Made by a program: the position numbers and the translations under genes. Shown here piece by piece: positions 1 to 9,200 of a DNA stretch of 64,000 nt; the stretch's first letter is position 1; each line of letters opens with the position of its first letter. This stretch comes from Roseivirga sp. 4D4. Lineage in GTDB: Bacteria > Bacteroidota > Bacteroidia > Cytophagales > Cyclobacteriaceae. The stretch lies in NCBI RefSeq assembly GCF_001747095.1, contig NZ_MDGP01000001.1, forward strand, positions 851,001-915,000. The letters run 5' to 3'. The notes under the pieces are model-generated. The model had not been told where the DNA came from and searched no databases. It saw nothing but the letters and a program-made list of their open reading frames with translations.

Positions 1-1485
1 CGATTTAAGTTTCCATCTCCATTCACGGTTCTCTATATCATTATCATCCTCAGCGCATTGGCTACATGGCTCTTACCTGCAGGTAGTTTTGATACTTTGG
101 CTTATGATTCGGATCAAAAAATATTTTTGGTATCGGGTAATACGGAAGCCCAATTACCGGCAAAACAAGAGATTTTGGACAGCCTTGGCCTAAATATGGA
201 GCTTTCAAAATTTGAAGAAGGCAAGATTCGAAGGCCAATTTCTATTCCAAATACCTATAATGAACAGGAGTCTGTCCCTCAAGGGTTAAAGGAAATCCTG
301 TTTGCACCGATCAAGGGAATTTATGAATCCATAGATATCATTCTGTTTGTATTGATCATTGGAGGGTTCATTGGTGTCTTTCAACATTCAGGTGCGCTGG
401 ATAAAGGTGTAGGCCTATTGGCAAAACGTATGGAAGGCAGAGAAAAATGGCTCATCATTTCACTGATACTCCTCATCGCTTTGGGTGGAACCACCTTTGG
501 TATGCAGGAGGAGACAATTGCTTTTTATCCCATTCTAGTGCCCATCTTCCTTGCCGCTGGATATGATTTGATAGTCCCAGTAGCCGCTGTATATGGTGGT
601 TCATGTATCGGTTTGATGGGAGCTTTGATTAATCCCTTCGGAACGATCATCGCCTCTGATGCCGCTGGGGTTAGCTGGACTGAGGGTATTGAAAGCCGTA
701 TTGCCATGTTGTTGCTTGGAGCCCTGGTCCTAATCTGGTACATCGTACGATATGCCGAACGGGTGAAGCAGAACCCAGAAACCTCGATTCTCTATGGACT
801 AGGCGTAAAGAACCCGTTTCAGGATAGAGAAAAGTCAGCTGCGGAAGAGAAGATGACGACAGGAACCTGGGTGCTCTTAGTGCTCTTTGCCTTGACCTTT
901 GTGGTAATGATCTATGGAGTTTCATCTTTGGGTTGGTGGTTCGAAGAAATGACTGCCTTGTTCCTGCTGGCAGCAATTATTCTGGGGATAGTGCAAAGAG
1001 CGACTGAAAGTGATTTTGTATCGGCCTTTGTAAATGGTGCCAAAGATCTTCTTGGTGTATCTCTGATTATTGGCGTTGCGCGAGGGATTACCATTGTCCT
1101 CAATGATGGTTTGATTTCGGGGACATTATTGGACGAAGCTTCAAACCTCGTATCAGGAACTTCGCCCTTGGTTTTTCTTCCCGTCTTGATGATCGTGTTT
1201 TTCGTTTTGGCATTCTTTATCAGTTCTTCTTCCGGATTAGCGCTTGTGAGTATGCCGATCATGGGAGCTTTGGGCGTGGTAGTAGGAGTGCCTACAGAGG
1301 AAATTGTTAATGCCTATCTCTTTGGCTTTGGCTTGATGCAGTTTATTACCCCTTCAGGCCTGATTCTGCCATCCCTGGCCATGGTCAATGTGCCTTATAA
1401 TATCTGGTTGAAATTCGTGGTCAAGCTTCTGGTACCACTCGCTGTACTTGGAGCTTTGATATTAATTGTTGGGTACTTGGTTTAG
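1..1485 (+). CDS. YfcC/DcuC-family transporter, 5' truncated by window edge
   Basis: The reading frame is open from base 1 and ends at TAG 1483-1485, so the true start lies upstream; TTG 58 is inside the gene. The first residues visible (RFKFPSPFTVLYIIIILSA) are the typical N-terminal membrane segment of YfcC proteins. Ten or more hydrophobic helices follow, with a conserved-looking GMQEETIAFYPILVP segment near residue 165 and a GLMQFITPSGLILPSLA segment near 445. The family (C4-dicarboxylate anaerobic carrier superfamily, which also holds arginine/ornithine antiporters) moves carboxylates, peptides or amino acids across the inner membrane. The substrate cannot be read from the sequence. It converges on the next gene with 14 bases between stops. 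Confidence 0.85.
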   Translation, partial: RFKFPSPFTVLYIIIILSALATWLLPAGSFDTLAYDSDQKIFLVSGNTEAQLPAKQEILDSLGLNMELSKFEEGKIRRPISIPNTYNEQESVPQGLKEILFAPIKGIYESIDIILFVLIIGGFIGVFQHSGALDKGVGLLAKRMEGREKWLIISLILLIALGGTTFGMQEETIAFYPILVPIFLAAGYDLIVPVAAVYGGSCIGLMGALINPFGTIIASDAAGVSWTEGIESRIAMLLLGALVLIWYIVRYAERVKQNPETSILYGLGVKNPFQDREKSAAEEKMTTGTWVLLVLFALTFVVMIYGVSSLGWWFEEMTALFLLAAIILGIVQRATESDFVSAFVNGAKDLLGVSLIIGVARGITIVLNDGLISGTLLDEASNLVSGTSPLVFLPVLMIVFFVLAFFISSSSGLALVSMPIMGALGVVVGVPTEEIVNAYLFGFGLMQFITPSGLILPSLAMVNVPYNIWLKFVVKLLVPLAVLGALILIVGYLV

Positions 1486-1499
1486 TAGAAATGACAGGG

Positions 1500-1880
1500 T
1501 TACCAGTCGGTAATGTGCCCAATTTTTATGTTGACAATATCACCTGGTTCAAGCTGAATGGAATCCTTAAAAGTATAGTATCCAAGAAAACGACTAGAGA
1601 CTTCATATTTCCCTGATACTACATGACTGAAATCAAAGTTTCCTTCACCATTGGATGCCTGGCGATAAGTGTATTGTTGATTCATTAGAGTCACAACAGC
1701 ACCTTCAAGAACAAGTTTTTCCCTAACGTCAAAGACATTTCCAGTGACATTACTTGTGGTCGTGTCCATAGAACCAATTTTTGAGAAAATGAAAACAGGT
1801 CTATGCCTGTATCTCGGTTTTATCCCACAACCAAAGCAAACTAAAGCAATGACCGACACTTTTAACATTCTACTCACCAT
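1500..1880 (-). CDS. Small secreted/lipoprotein with carboxypeptidase-regulatory-like domain
   Basis: A 126-residue product starts at ATG 1880, or at in-frame ATG 1868. A short hydrophobic N-terminus (VSVIALVCFGCG) suggests export. The Cys after FG could be a lipidation site, but the lipobox is weak. Residues 45-120 look like a carboxypeptidase-regulatory-like beta sandwich (VTGNVFDVREKLVLEGAVVTL, then a GNFDFSHVVSGKYEVSSRFLGY stretch), a fold common in Bacteroidota surface proteins. The partner is unknown. It lies just downstream of the reductase-like gene on the same strand, with an 11-base gap from that stop if ATG 1880 is used. Confidence 0.6.
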   Translation of the reverse strand: MVSRMLKVSVIALVCFGCGIKPRYRHRPVFIFSKIGSMDTTTSNVTGNVFDVREKLVLEGAVVTLMNQQYTYRQASNGEGNFDFSHVVSGKYEVSSRFLGYYTFKDSIQLEPGDIVNIKIGHITDW

Positions 1881-1891
1881 GTCAAAAGCCT

Positions 1892-2431
1892 TTAGCGCAT
1901 TCTCAAAAAGCTACTTTGCACCACCTTATCAGCAAACCGCTGTGTACTGACACATTCAAAAACCAGTTTTTGAGAAACCTCTCCAAATAAAGGATGGCCA
2001 CCACCGACTAAAACCGGAATGGTCGTGATGATCATTTCATCAATCAGATCTTCCCTAAGAAAACCTTGAATAGTGCTGCCTCCATCAATATAAAGTCTTA
2101 GGTGTCCTTCACTATGAATTTTCTGCAGTACTTGATCGAGCGGCCCATTGATTAAATAGGCTTTGTCTTCATAGCCATCAGGTAACCGATCTAAAGAATT
2201 ACTTAACACATAAACAGGTTTCTTATAGGGCCAGGGCACATTAAAGCCGAGGACCGTTTCAAAAGTCACGCGGCCCATCACCAAGGCATCAATTCGATCC
2301 ATAAAGGCATAGTAACCCATGTCTTCGCCTTCGGGAAATGTAAAGGTGTCTAAAAAGTGAATTTTACCTTCCGAATCGGCTATATAGCCATCAAGACTTG
2401 TACCAATGTAAACGCTGTTTCTCTTTTCCAT
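1892..2431 (-). CDS. Dihydrofolate reductase / RibD C-terminal family protein
   Basis: The 179-residue product has the fold signature of the RibD C-terminal/DHFR superfamily: NSVYIGTSLDGYIAD at the N-terminus, ALVMGRVTFETVLGF mid-protein, LYIDGGSTIQGFLREDLIDE, and TTIPVLVGGGHPLF near the C-terminus. Such stand-alone proteins probably bind NAD(P)H and reduce a pteridine-like or other small substrate in the cytoplasm; the substrate is not predictable. I chose ATG 2431 because the family signature begins a few residues later. A longer frame opens only with TTG 2479. Neighbouring genes give no pathway hint. Confidence 0.8.
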   Translation of the reverse strand: MEKRNSVYIGTSLDGYIADSEGKIHFLDTFTFPEGEDMGYYAFMDRIDALVMGRVTFETVLGFNVPWPYKKPVYVLSNSLDRLPDGYEDKAYLINGPLDQVLQKIHSEGHLRLYIDGGSTIQGFLREDLIDEMIITTIPVLVGGGHPLFGEVSQKLVFECVSTQRFADKVVQSSFLRMR

Positions 2432-2492
2432 CCTTAAAAAGCTGAGACTTAAGTTAGAGTACTCAGCTTTGCTAATCAATGGGTGAGGTCAG

Positions 2493-2930
2493 TTAATTTC
2501 CGGAGTTACCATCAAGTTTCTTAGCATTCTCGGTATACTTAATGGCTATCCCTGTCAGCACCATGGCATCATAGGTATAGTTTCCTTCAGTCATTACAAC
2601 TGTTCCCACTTCTCGGGCTTCAGAGATTCTGCTGACTTCTATAATGGCATCTGCACCGTATTTAGCAGCCTCTCTCTTCAGCAGCTGAATCAAATCGTCC
2701 ATAGAAGCTCCATGTTCGCCAGTAGCTTCAAGATAGGAGAGTTGAATGTAGGGTTGTGAAGGTTTTGTATTGACTCCAAAGAAGACTTCGATCTTATCGA
2801 GTTCTTCTTGGGTAAAGTTTCTGTCTTTGGAAGAACTGCCATTGATGGCATAGGACATGATGCCATTGCCATAACCAATGCAGCCTGAAAGACATAAGAC
2901 AATTAGGGAGGTTGAGAGAATTTTTTTCAT
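2493..2930 (-). CDS. Small lipoprotein, YbjQ-like C-terminal pattern
   Basis: The start at ATG 2930 gives MKKILSTSLIVLCLSGCIG, a clear signal peptide with lipobox LSGC, so the 145-residue protein is probably lipid-anchored. The C-terminal half (LLKREAAKYGADAIIEV, then a VLTGIAIKY ending) resembles the heavy-metal-binding/YbjQ-like or related fold, where GADAI followed by a GxAIxY strand is typical. That assignment is weak and the function is unknown. An in-frame TTG or ATG further upstream would place charged residues before the signal peptide and is unlikely. It is transcribed alone, downstream of a terminator that ends the preceding operon. Confidence 0.6.
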   Translation of the reverse strand: MKKILSTSLIVLCLSGCIGYGNGIMSYAINGSSSKDRNFTQEELDKIEVFFGVNTKPSQPYIQLSYLEATGEHGASMDDLIQLLKREAAKYGADAIIEVSRISEAREVGTVVMTEGNYTYDAMVLTGIAIKYTENAKKLDGNSGN

Positions 2931-2996
2931 TTCAGATTGAGTTTTTAACCAACCTGATGTACACAAATCAAATGCCAGAACCTGAATCCTGAGCGT

Positions 2997-3023
2997 AAAA
3001 AAAGCACTTTTTTCAAAGTGCTT
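2997..3023 (-). terminator. Rho-independent terminator of the ECF/DUF4252 operon
   Basis: A perfect 9-bp stem is formed by AAGCACTTT (3002-3010) and AAAGTGCTT (3015-3023) with a 4-base loop. Read on the minus strand, it is followed by a run of T (A run 2997-3003 on the plus strand). It lies 21 bases after the DUF4252 stop, so it should end the sigma/anti-sigma/DUF4252 transcript. Confidence 0.8.
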
Positions 3024-3043
3024 GACTACTAATGCTTTGTTGT

Positions 3044-3559
3044 CTACTGACCAGCTTCGCTCACCATTTCCACAACGCCTGCCATCTCCTCTAAGGTGGA
3101 AATGTCCATAGCTGTGATCATAAAGTACACACCACGTCTGTGCACCAACAGGTATTCACTGTATTTGTCGTCAAGGTCTCTTTTATAAAACTTATAATTA
3201 CGAGTTGCTGACTTGCCCCTCATGAGAAGGGAGTAACTCGATAGATCAGTTTTCTTTTCGAATGAATCAACAAACCAGTCATTCCCTTGCTTCAAACCAA
3301 CTTGTAGACTTGATACGTACTTAGTTTTTTGAAAGTATTGGAGGACTCTTGGATCTGCTTCTGCACCTACTCTCTTTGACATGAGTTTGAACATCTCTTC
3401 CGATGTTTCGAAGTAGCTGGTCCCTTTCTCATTAGAATAGCTCTCGATAACTTTGATAAGCTTTTCATTTCTATTTTGTCCTAAGACGGATGCACTTAAT
3501 AGTACGAGCAGTCCGAGTAAGATCAGTGGCTTTTGGAGCCTAATTGTCATTTTTTTCAT
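3044..3559 (-). CDS. DUF4252 domain protein, secreted
   Basis: Start ATG 3559 gives MKKMTIRLQKPLILLGLLVLL followed by SASVLGQ, a signal peptide with a likely cleavage after G-Q, for 171 residues in all. The body matches the DUF4252 pattern: EEMFKLMSKRVGAEADPRVLQYF, then short strands ending YLLVHRRGVYFMITAMDISTLEEM. DUF4252 proteins are common in Bacteroidota and often follow ECF sigma genes; their biochemical role is unknown. Its start lies 20 bases inside the preceding anti-sigma-like gene, which suggests translational coupling. A perfect terminator follows the stop. Confidence 0.75.
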   Translation of the reverse strand: MKKMTIRLQKPLILLGLLVLLSASVLGQNRNEKLIKVIESYSNEKGTSYFETSEEMFKLMSKRVGAEADPRVLQYFQKTKYVSSLQVGLKQGNDWFVDSFEKKTDLSSYSLLMRGKSATRNYKFYKRDLDDKYSEYLLVHRRGVYFMITAMDISTLEEMAGVVEMVSEAGQ

Positions 3560-4031
3560 AATTGAGTATTTCTTTTGTTGTTTCATTGAGTTGTTTAAAG
3601 TCTTTAAATGGGGTAGAGAAATCCAATTCTGAATACATGTCATCCATGCCCTCATTCAATAATCCTGAAATGGCAGAAACTGCCTGAAGAGATTGGCTGT
3701 AGGCTTGGTCTAGTTCAAAATCAGTTATAACATCCTTCTGGTTCTGTTTCAGTCCAGTGAGGGTCACATACCCTGCAACACAAATAATAGTAATTGCAGC
3801 GGCATAGCGTAAAACCCTAGTTTTGAGTCTCTTTCTTGAAAAGCTCAGCGTCTGCTGAGTATTAATGAAATCAGAAGTCTCAGCATTAGTTTGGTCTATC
3901 CACTTAAAATAGGTGTTTAAATGATGCTGAGGTACCTTGAGCAAGCGCTCGCGCAGTTCCTGTTCTTCGCCTCTATCTAGCTCACCTTCGAGGAATTTTT
4001 CTGTAAGGAAATCCAGTCTATTGCCACTCAT
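3540..4031 (-). CDS. Putative anti-sigma factor (single-pass membrane protein)
   Basis: This 163-residue protein has an acidic N-terminal region (about 1-65), a basic stretch SFSRKRLKTRVLRYAA, one transmembrane helix (about 74-92) and a periplasmic tail rich in Ser/Asp/Glu. That topology and its position directly after an ECF sigma gene, overlapping it by 14 bases (4018-4031), indicate an anti-sigma factor that holds the sigma at the membrane. No canonical zinc-binding HxxxCxxC motif is visible, so the assignment rests on context and topology. The downstream DUF4252 gene starts inside its 3' end. Confidence 0.65.
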   Translation of the reverse strand: MSGNRLDFLTEKFLEGELDRGEEQELRERLLKVPQHHLNTYFKWIDQTNAETSDFINTQQTLSFSRKRLKTRVLRYAAAITIICVAGYVTLTGLKQNQKDVITDFELDQAYSQSLQAVSAISGLLNEGMDDMYSELDFSTPFKDFKQLNETTKEILNYEKNDN

Positions 4032-4503
4032 GTTTCAACTGTTCTGTTAGGTACTTTCTTGCTCTTGAGAGGTTTACTCTGACTGTATTAACAGTCATTT
4101 CCATAATCTCACTAATTTCTTGATTGCTAAAACCCTGAAAATCTTTCATCTCAATTACCATTTGCTGCTTTGTCGGCAATTGTTTCATGCGTCTTTTAAT
4201 CTGATCGACCATATCCTTGGATTCAAAGTCTTGTCGCGTATGCATTTGAAATTCATCTATGCTTTGTTCTACATACCTACCTTGCCTTCTAATCATATCA
4301 ATACACTTGTTCTTGGTTATGGTCAGCGCGAGAGATTTAATATTTCTTTCGCTATCAAGCTTCTGTCTTCTATTCCACAACTTTTCCAGTGTCTCCTGAT
4401 GAACATCTTTAGCCTTCTCTGGATCATGTAACAGTCGAATGGCAAAGCCTAAGATTGATGGGTTTAAGGGCGAAATAAGGTCCCAAAACTCTTTTTCACT
4501 CAT
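4018..4503 (-). CDS. ECF-type RNA polymerase sigma factor
   Basis: The 161-residue product has both sigma regions. Region 2 includes LNPSILGFAIRLLHDPEKAKDVHQETLEKLWNRR split over residues 13-46 (the DVHQETLEKLW segment is typical). Region 4 includes LPTKQQMVIEMKDFQGFSNQEI followed by EIMEMTVNTVRVNLSRARKYL. It should direct RNA polymerase to a small regulon, probably including its own operon. It starts at ATG 4503 and overlaps the putative anti-sigma gene by 14 bases. It is first of three genes with nested ends closed by the terminator near 3000. The inducing signal is unknown. Confidence 0.9.
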   Translation of the reverse strand: MSEKEFWDLISPLNPSILGFAIRLLHDPEKAKDVHQETLEKLWNRRQKLDSERNIKSLALTITKNKCIDMIRRQGRYVEQSIDEFQMHTRQDFESKDMVDQIKRRMKQLPTKQQMVIEMKDFQGFSNQEISEIMEMTVNTVRVNLSRARKYLTEQLKHEWQ

Positions 4504-4579
4504 CTAGAATAGCATTCATCAGTTGATCGATTTGGGAGTAATACGGAGATAAGCCTGAATCATTACAAGCGGATCAAAA

Positions 4580-5359
4580 TTAATTGAAACTCACTTTGTC
4601 CAGAATCAAACCCGAAGCCGGGGCAATAAAGCTCAGATGCTCTGAGAAGTCGGGTAAAAGAGATGATTCTAGCTCTTGCAGAGTGATTTCTCCACATCCC
4701 AGGCGGACGAGCTGTCCCATCATGATACGAATTTGGTTTCTCATAAAGCCTTTGCCTTCGACTTTCAATGCATAGGATGGGTCAGGGAAGAAGCTGGCTG
4801 TATAGTAGGTGTTGGGAACAAGTGTGCAGACATCAATGGAACGGGTGGTATTGGTTTTCTCCGAAGGCTTTTTACAATAAGCTCTGAATTCATGAGTGCC
4901 CTCAAATAACTTTGCGCCTGCAATCATTTTCTCTATATCCAGCTTATCGTTAATGCAAGTAATAAAAGGGGCTGAGAAGGGGTGAGCCTTTTGCCCGAAG
5001 GCGAATAAATAGAGGTAGGACTTCGACTTAGGGTTTTGAATGATATTGAATTCAGCATTGGTCTCTTCAATGGCCAGTGCTTTAATGTCGGCCGGCAGAT
5101 TGAGGTTAAACAGCTTTAGAAATTTGTCCTCATTTTCTATTGGAGCATCAACAAAGAGTTCCAACACAAAATGATCGGCAGAGACCATGGCATCTGTTCG
5201 GCTTCCCCCTAAAGTTTTGAATGCTGAATGCTCAAATACATAGGTCAGGGTACGATCCACCATATGGTGCACCGTCTTGACATTGGGTTGTTTGGCCCAA
5301 CCATGAAATCTAAATCCCAAGTATTGTATGTGCAGTAGGTAGTAGTACTTGCTTTTCAT
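4580..5359 (-). CDS. truA: TruA-family tRNA pseudouridine synthase, variant active-site motif
   Basis: The 259-residue length fits TruA, which isomerises uridines 38-40 in the tRNA anticodon arm. The N-terminus (YYYLLHIQYLGFRFHGWAKQP) matches the family opening. The catalytic Asp sits at about residue 56 in GGSRTDAMVSADHF. The usual motif is GRTDAGVHA, so the Gly, Val and His after RTDA are replaced by Met, Val and Ser. The C-terminal FMRNQIRIMMGQLVRLGCGEI region is well kept. It may be a second, divergent TruA paralogue with another target. It is a single gene with no operon partner. Confidence 0.8.
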   Translation of the reverse strand: MKSKYYYLLHIQYLGFRFHGWAKQPNVKTVHHMVDRTLTYVFEHSAFKTLGGSRTDAMVSADHFVLELFVDAPIENEDKFLKLFNLNLPADIKALAIEETNAEFNIIQNPKSKSYLYLFAFGQKAHPFSAPFITCINDKLDIEKMIAGAKLFEGTHEFRAYCKKPSEKTNTTRSIDVCTLVPNTYYTASFFPDPSYALKVEGKGFMRNQIRIMMGQLVRLGCGEITLQELESSLLPDFSEHLSFIAPASGLILDKVSFN

Positions 5360-5512
5360 TGATCAATTGATAACTCTCAATTTGAACCTAAGCTTTGGGT
5401 GGAATCTCTTTAGATACTGACAAGACTTTTAGATTCTGGACATTTTTCTTTAAGTAAAACGTACAAAGAAAAATTCTGAAATGACGTGCTAGTACTTAAG
5501 CAGTAATATAAA

Positions 5513-6244
5513 CTACAACTCCTTAATCCGGATGTTGCGGTAGTAGACTTCATCTCCATGGTTTTGCAAGCTGATTCTACCCGTCTTAGAAGCTGCATAT
5601 GAGTCGGCATTGGCCCATTTTCCAGCAGCCTTTTTGGCTAACCAATCTTCGCTACCTTCTTCGAACTCCAGTACTTTTTGGTCATTTAGCCAGTGCTCCA
5701 CATGGCCTTCATTGTAAACGATCTTTACTTTGTTCCACTGCATGTAAGGATTCGGCTTCTTAGTGGCTGCCGCAGGGTACATGGCATAGCTGGAGGCGAC
5801 CATTTTATAAGGCTCAGATTCGGAACGGGAATGTTCATCGTCCAGCACCTGGTATTCTGGACCACTTACATAATCGTGGCCCCATTCTTCTTTTTCTACC
5901 ACATGATAGAAGATACCACTGTTTCCACCTTTGGCGATTTTATACTCTAGTTCTAATTCAAAATTTCCAAAATCTTTTGTCGTCATGATTGATCTAAAGA
6001 AGCCAACATTTTCTTCACCAATACCGGCATTGCAAGCGATCGATCCATCAACAATGGACCAATGTTCTGTGAAGGGCTCTTCGCCATACATTTCCCAGCC
6101 ATCAAAATTCTCTCCATTGAAAAGAGTAATCCACTTTGTTGTTTCTTTTACATCTGCCTCTTTTGAAGATTCAGTCTGTGATTTGCTCCCACAACTTGCC
6201 ATAAGAGTAGCAAGAATCAAATAGGTAAAAAGTCTTAGTTTCAT
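5513..6244 (-). CDS. DUF1080 (3-keto-disaccharide hydrolase-like) lipoprotein
   Basis: Start ATG 6244 gives MKLRLFTYLILATLMASCGS, a lipoprotein signal with lipobox MASC; the product has 243 residues. The mature part is a single DUF1080 domain: WITLFNGENFDGWEMYG near the start, a GNFELELEYKIAKGGNSGIFY core and a SLQNHGDEVYYRNIRIKEL ending. Members form a concanavalin-like beta sandwich, and some hydrolyse 3-keto sugars. It starts 47 bases after the stop of the large CHU_C protein on the same strand, so the two may be co-transcribed. Confidence 0.9.
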   Translation of the reverse strand: MKLRLFTYLILATLMASCGSKSQTESSKEADVKETTKWITLFNGENFDGWEMYGEEPFTEHWSIVDGSIACNAGIGEENVGFFRSIMTTKDFGNFELELEYKIAKGGNSGIFYHVVEKEEWGHDYVSGPEYQVLDDEHSRSESEPYKMVASSYAMYPAAATKKPNPYMQWNKVKIVYNEGHVEHWLNDQKVLEFEEGSEDWLAKKAAGKWANADSYAASKTGRISLQNHGDEVYYRNIRIKEL

Positions 6245-6291
6245 GATTTTCAGTTCTGGGATTGAAGATAGGAAATTAAGAAGAAAGGCAA

Positions 6292-9200
6292 TCAACGCAT
6301 CAAGGTCAAGGTACCTTTTCTTTTAAATAGTTGGGTCTTGCCATTTACATCTGCACCGCCATATGTTATGTGATAGGCGTACTTTCCGGCTGGGGCTTGT
6401 TGGTTTTGATACAGGCCATCCCATTGTTCGTCTGGGGCTTTTGAATTAAAAACCATTCCTCCCCATTGATTAAATATGCTGATTTCGAAGAAAGTGGTAT
6501 GGAGGACTTTTATCTCAAAAGTATCATGTGAACCATCACCATTTGGCGAAAAGACATTGGGTATAAACAAACGAGGGATGCAAAGGTGATCAACTCTAAT
6601 GTATACTCTTTCCTTCCTACAAGCCCCTCTACTAGCTTCTAACCAATAGTCACCTCTCTCGGTGACCAGAAGTGTTTCTGTGTTTGAACCGTTTGACCAA
6701 CTGAGGTCAACATCAGATTCACTGAGTGCGGGCGACAGCTCAAGTTCTTCGGTTCCCGTACAGATGGTGGCTTCAGTGGCAATTTGCATATCAAAATCGC
6801 GATCTATGACTATTTCCAATGTGTCGGATGCTGGGCTTAAGCACCCATTTCTTTCTACGTGCAACCAATACTTGCCTGAAGTAGTCACCTCAATACTTCT
6901 ATCTGTGGAACCGTTACTCCAGATCATATTTTGACCTAAAGGTCCAGTAAGGTTAATACTGGCGCCTTCGCAGATAGCTACGCTATCGGCACCGACAGCC
7001 GCCAAATTGGTGTCTTCAATAATGATTTCAGGTTTTTCAGGTAGGGAGTTAAATACGACCTGAACAGGGTCAGAAAGAACACCATCTCCACATCTGACAG
7101 ATGATTGATATACAGAGTAAGTACCACTTTCAGTAACCGTTATAGACTGCGTACTTTCCCCAGTGGACCATACTATGTTCCGATCTAAGTTGGTGGTAAG
7201 TGTGAGCTCTTCTCCCTCACAAAGAACGGTAGGCCCTGATGCTTCAATAATAGGTTTGACGGATGTCTTAAAAATAAATACATCAACAGTATCGGAGTTG
7301 GCGCTTTTACAACCAAAGGGATCTATTGCTGAGACCCAATAAAGACCAGTTTCTGCTACAGTGATAGACTTGGTTGTCTCACCATTAGACCAAAGGGGAT
7401 CGTCTATTGAAGCGGTTAAAACGACAGATTCTTCCTCACAAAGATTATAGCTCCGTTCTACGTTCAAAATCGATGGTGCCGATACTGGTTCTTTGATTAC
7501 CCAAGGTATACGCACTTCCGATGTTTTATCACACTCATTGGTGGCTCTAAGGATGATTTCAAAACTCCCATGGCTGTTACCGGACGAGACTTTTATGAAA
7601 TTTTCAGGGCTATCTAACAAAATGGTCAAACTATCATTTGGCAAGATATTCTCATCACTTGAACTGACCTCAAGCTCAATTTCACCGGGCAATGCATCAG
7701 TCACTGTGAATGGCAGCATGTAAACGCTTTCGATGCATTGCTCTTCATTAGGCGGTGTAACATTTATCTCAGGAGGTAGGGGAGCGTATTTGGCAATAAA
7801 AGTATCCGAACCGGATTCACCCTCTATGATTTGAACATTAGAATCTAACGACATGTCAACCTGACCAAAAGGAAAGCCTATCATATAAAATTCGTTACAG
7901 GGCATATTGACAGGATAGAAATGAACATACATACTTCTCGGCTGGACAGAAATTTTCGACCAGGATTTGTGATTAAGATAGTTTCCTTCATTGTCGATTC
8001 TTATATAACCTGCATGATTCTCATTATTGGGATACTTTGGATTGACTAGCGTATGCTCTCTTCCTGTGCTGTTGTAATAATAGACTTCTGCTCTTGGCCC
8101 CGTTGGACTCAGGGAGCCAAACGTAGAAAAAACAACCATTAAGTCTTCTGAATCTTGAATCTCTTGAATGTCTTGGACAGGTCTGTCTAAAAAAGTTACC
8201 CATTGAAAATTACCATCAGGGTCTATTTTGGTAATTGAATTTGTTAGGCCAGGGAAGAATTTTTTAAAACCGGAGGTGTTTATAGATGAGCCATTGAGGT
8301 CGAATTGGTAGTTGGGGTTGTTGTTTGAGGAAATGAACAAAAGTTCCCCGGATTTAAGTGCCATTACGCGCTTAGTTTCGAAAGGCCCCGATGTGGTTCG
8401 GTTTTCTCCACGTAACGTGTTGATTTGCCTAACCCACTCTGTAATTAGGCCAGAGTTTAACTTGGCTATAAAGCTGCGATGTTCATCATTTCCTGCCAGT
8501 ATATTTCTGGACAGTGTTGATCGATACGATCCTCGCAAGCTACCACCTAATAGTACATTCCCCTCATCATCTATATCAACCTGAAATACACCAAAGCTCT
8601 CATTATCTCCACTGTTACTACAAAAATCGTCTCCATCGGCATCAAATCCTTTACCATTAAAATCTATTTGCCTGAAGGTTCCATCAATTAATGAGGTCTT
8701 TCTGAGGTAATAGATGAGTTCGGGACATTCTGCGTTGGCTTGATTTATATTTGATTCTATCTTGGTATAAAGCTGATACATGTAATCACCTTTCACTTTG
8801 AAATCTCGAGAAGTACGCACATCAAAGTCTCCTCTCATGAATCTGGTTAATTGTCCAAGACTATCCAATTCGATGACACCAAGCGTATTCATTCTGGAAT
8901 TTAGGTTAATCGCCCGCGATCCATTAAGTATTAAGTCATGGTCTCCTTGGAACGTAATAGGAATATAGTAATGGTCATTCGTGTAGCCTATCTTGAGTGA
9001 TACAGCCGCAGAACTAGATAAAGCAGTTGGTTCATTGTTAATGAACTCAATACTAGTCGACCAGACTACTTTGCCGTCACCATTGGATTCCATGACCATA
9101 TAATTATTCGTGGGTATTTCGATTTCACGGTTTGAGTCAACAACTTTGGCTGTAACTGTGTTTAGCGTGTTGTTTATTACGGAAACTAAATTATTGTTCT

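Noticed and set aside
671..1262. Antisense open frames within the YfcC gene
   Set aside because: They have no domain-like sequence and mirror a well-conserved transporter; they are shadows.
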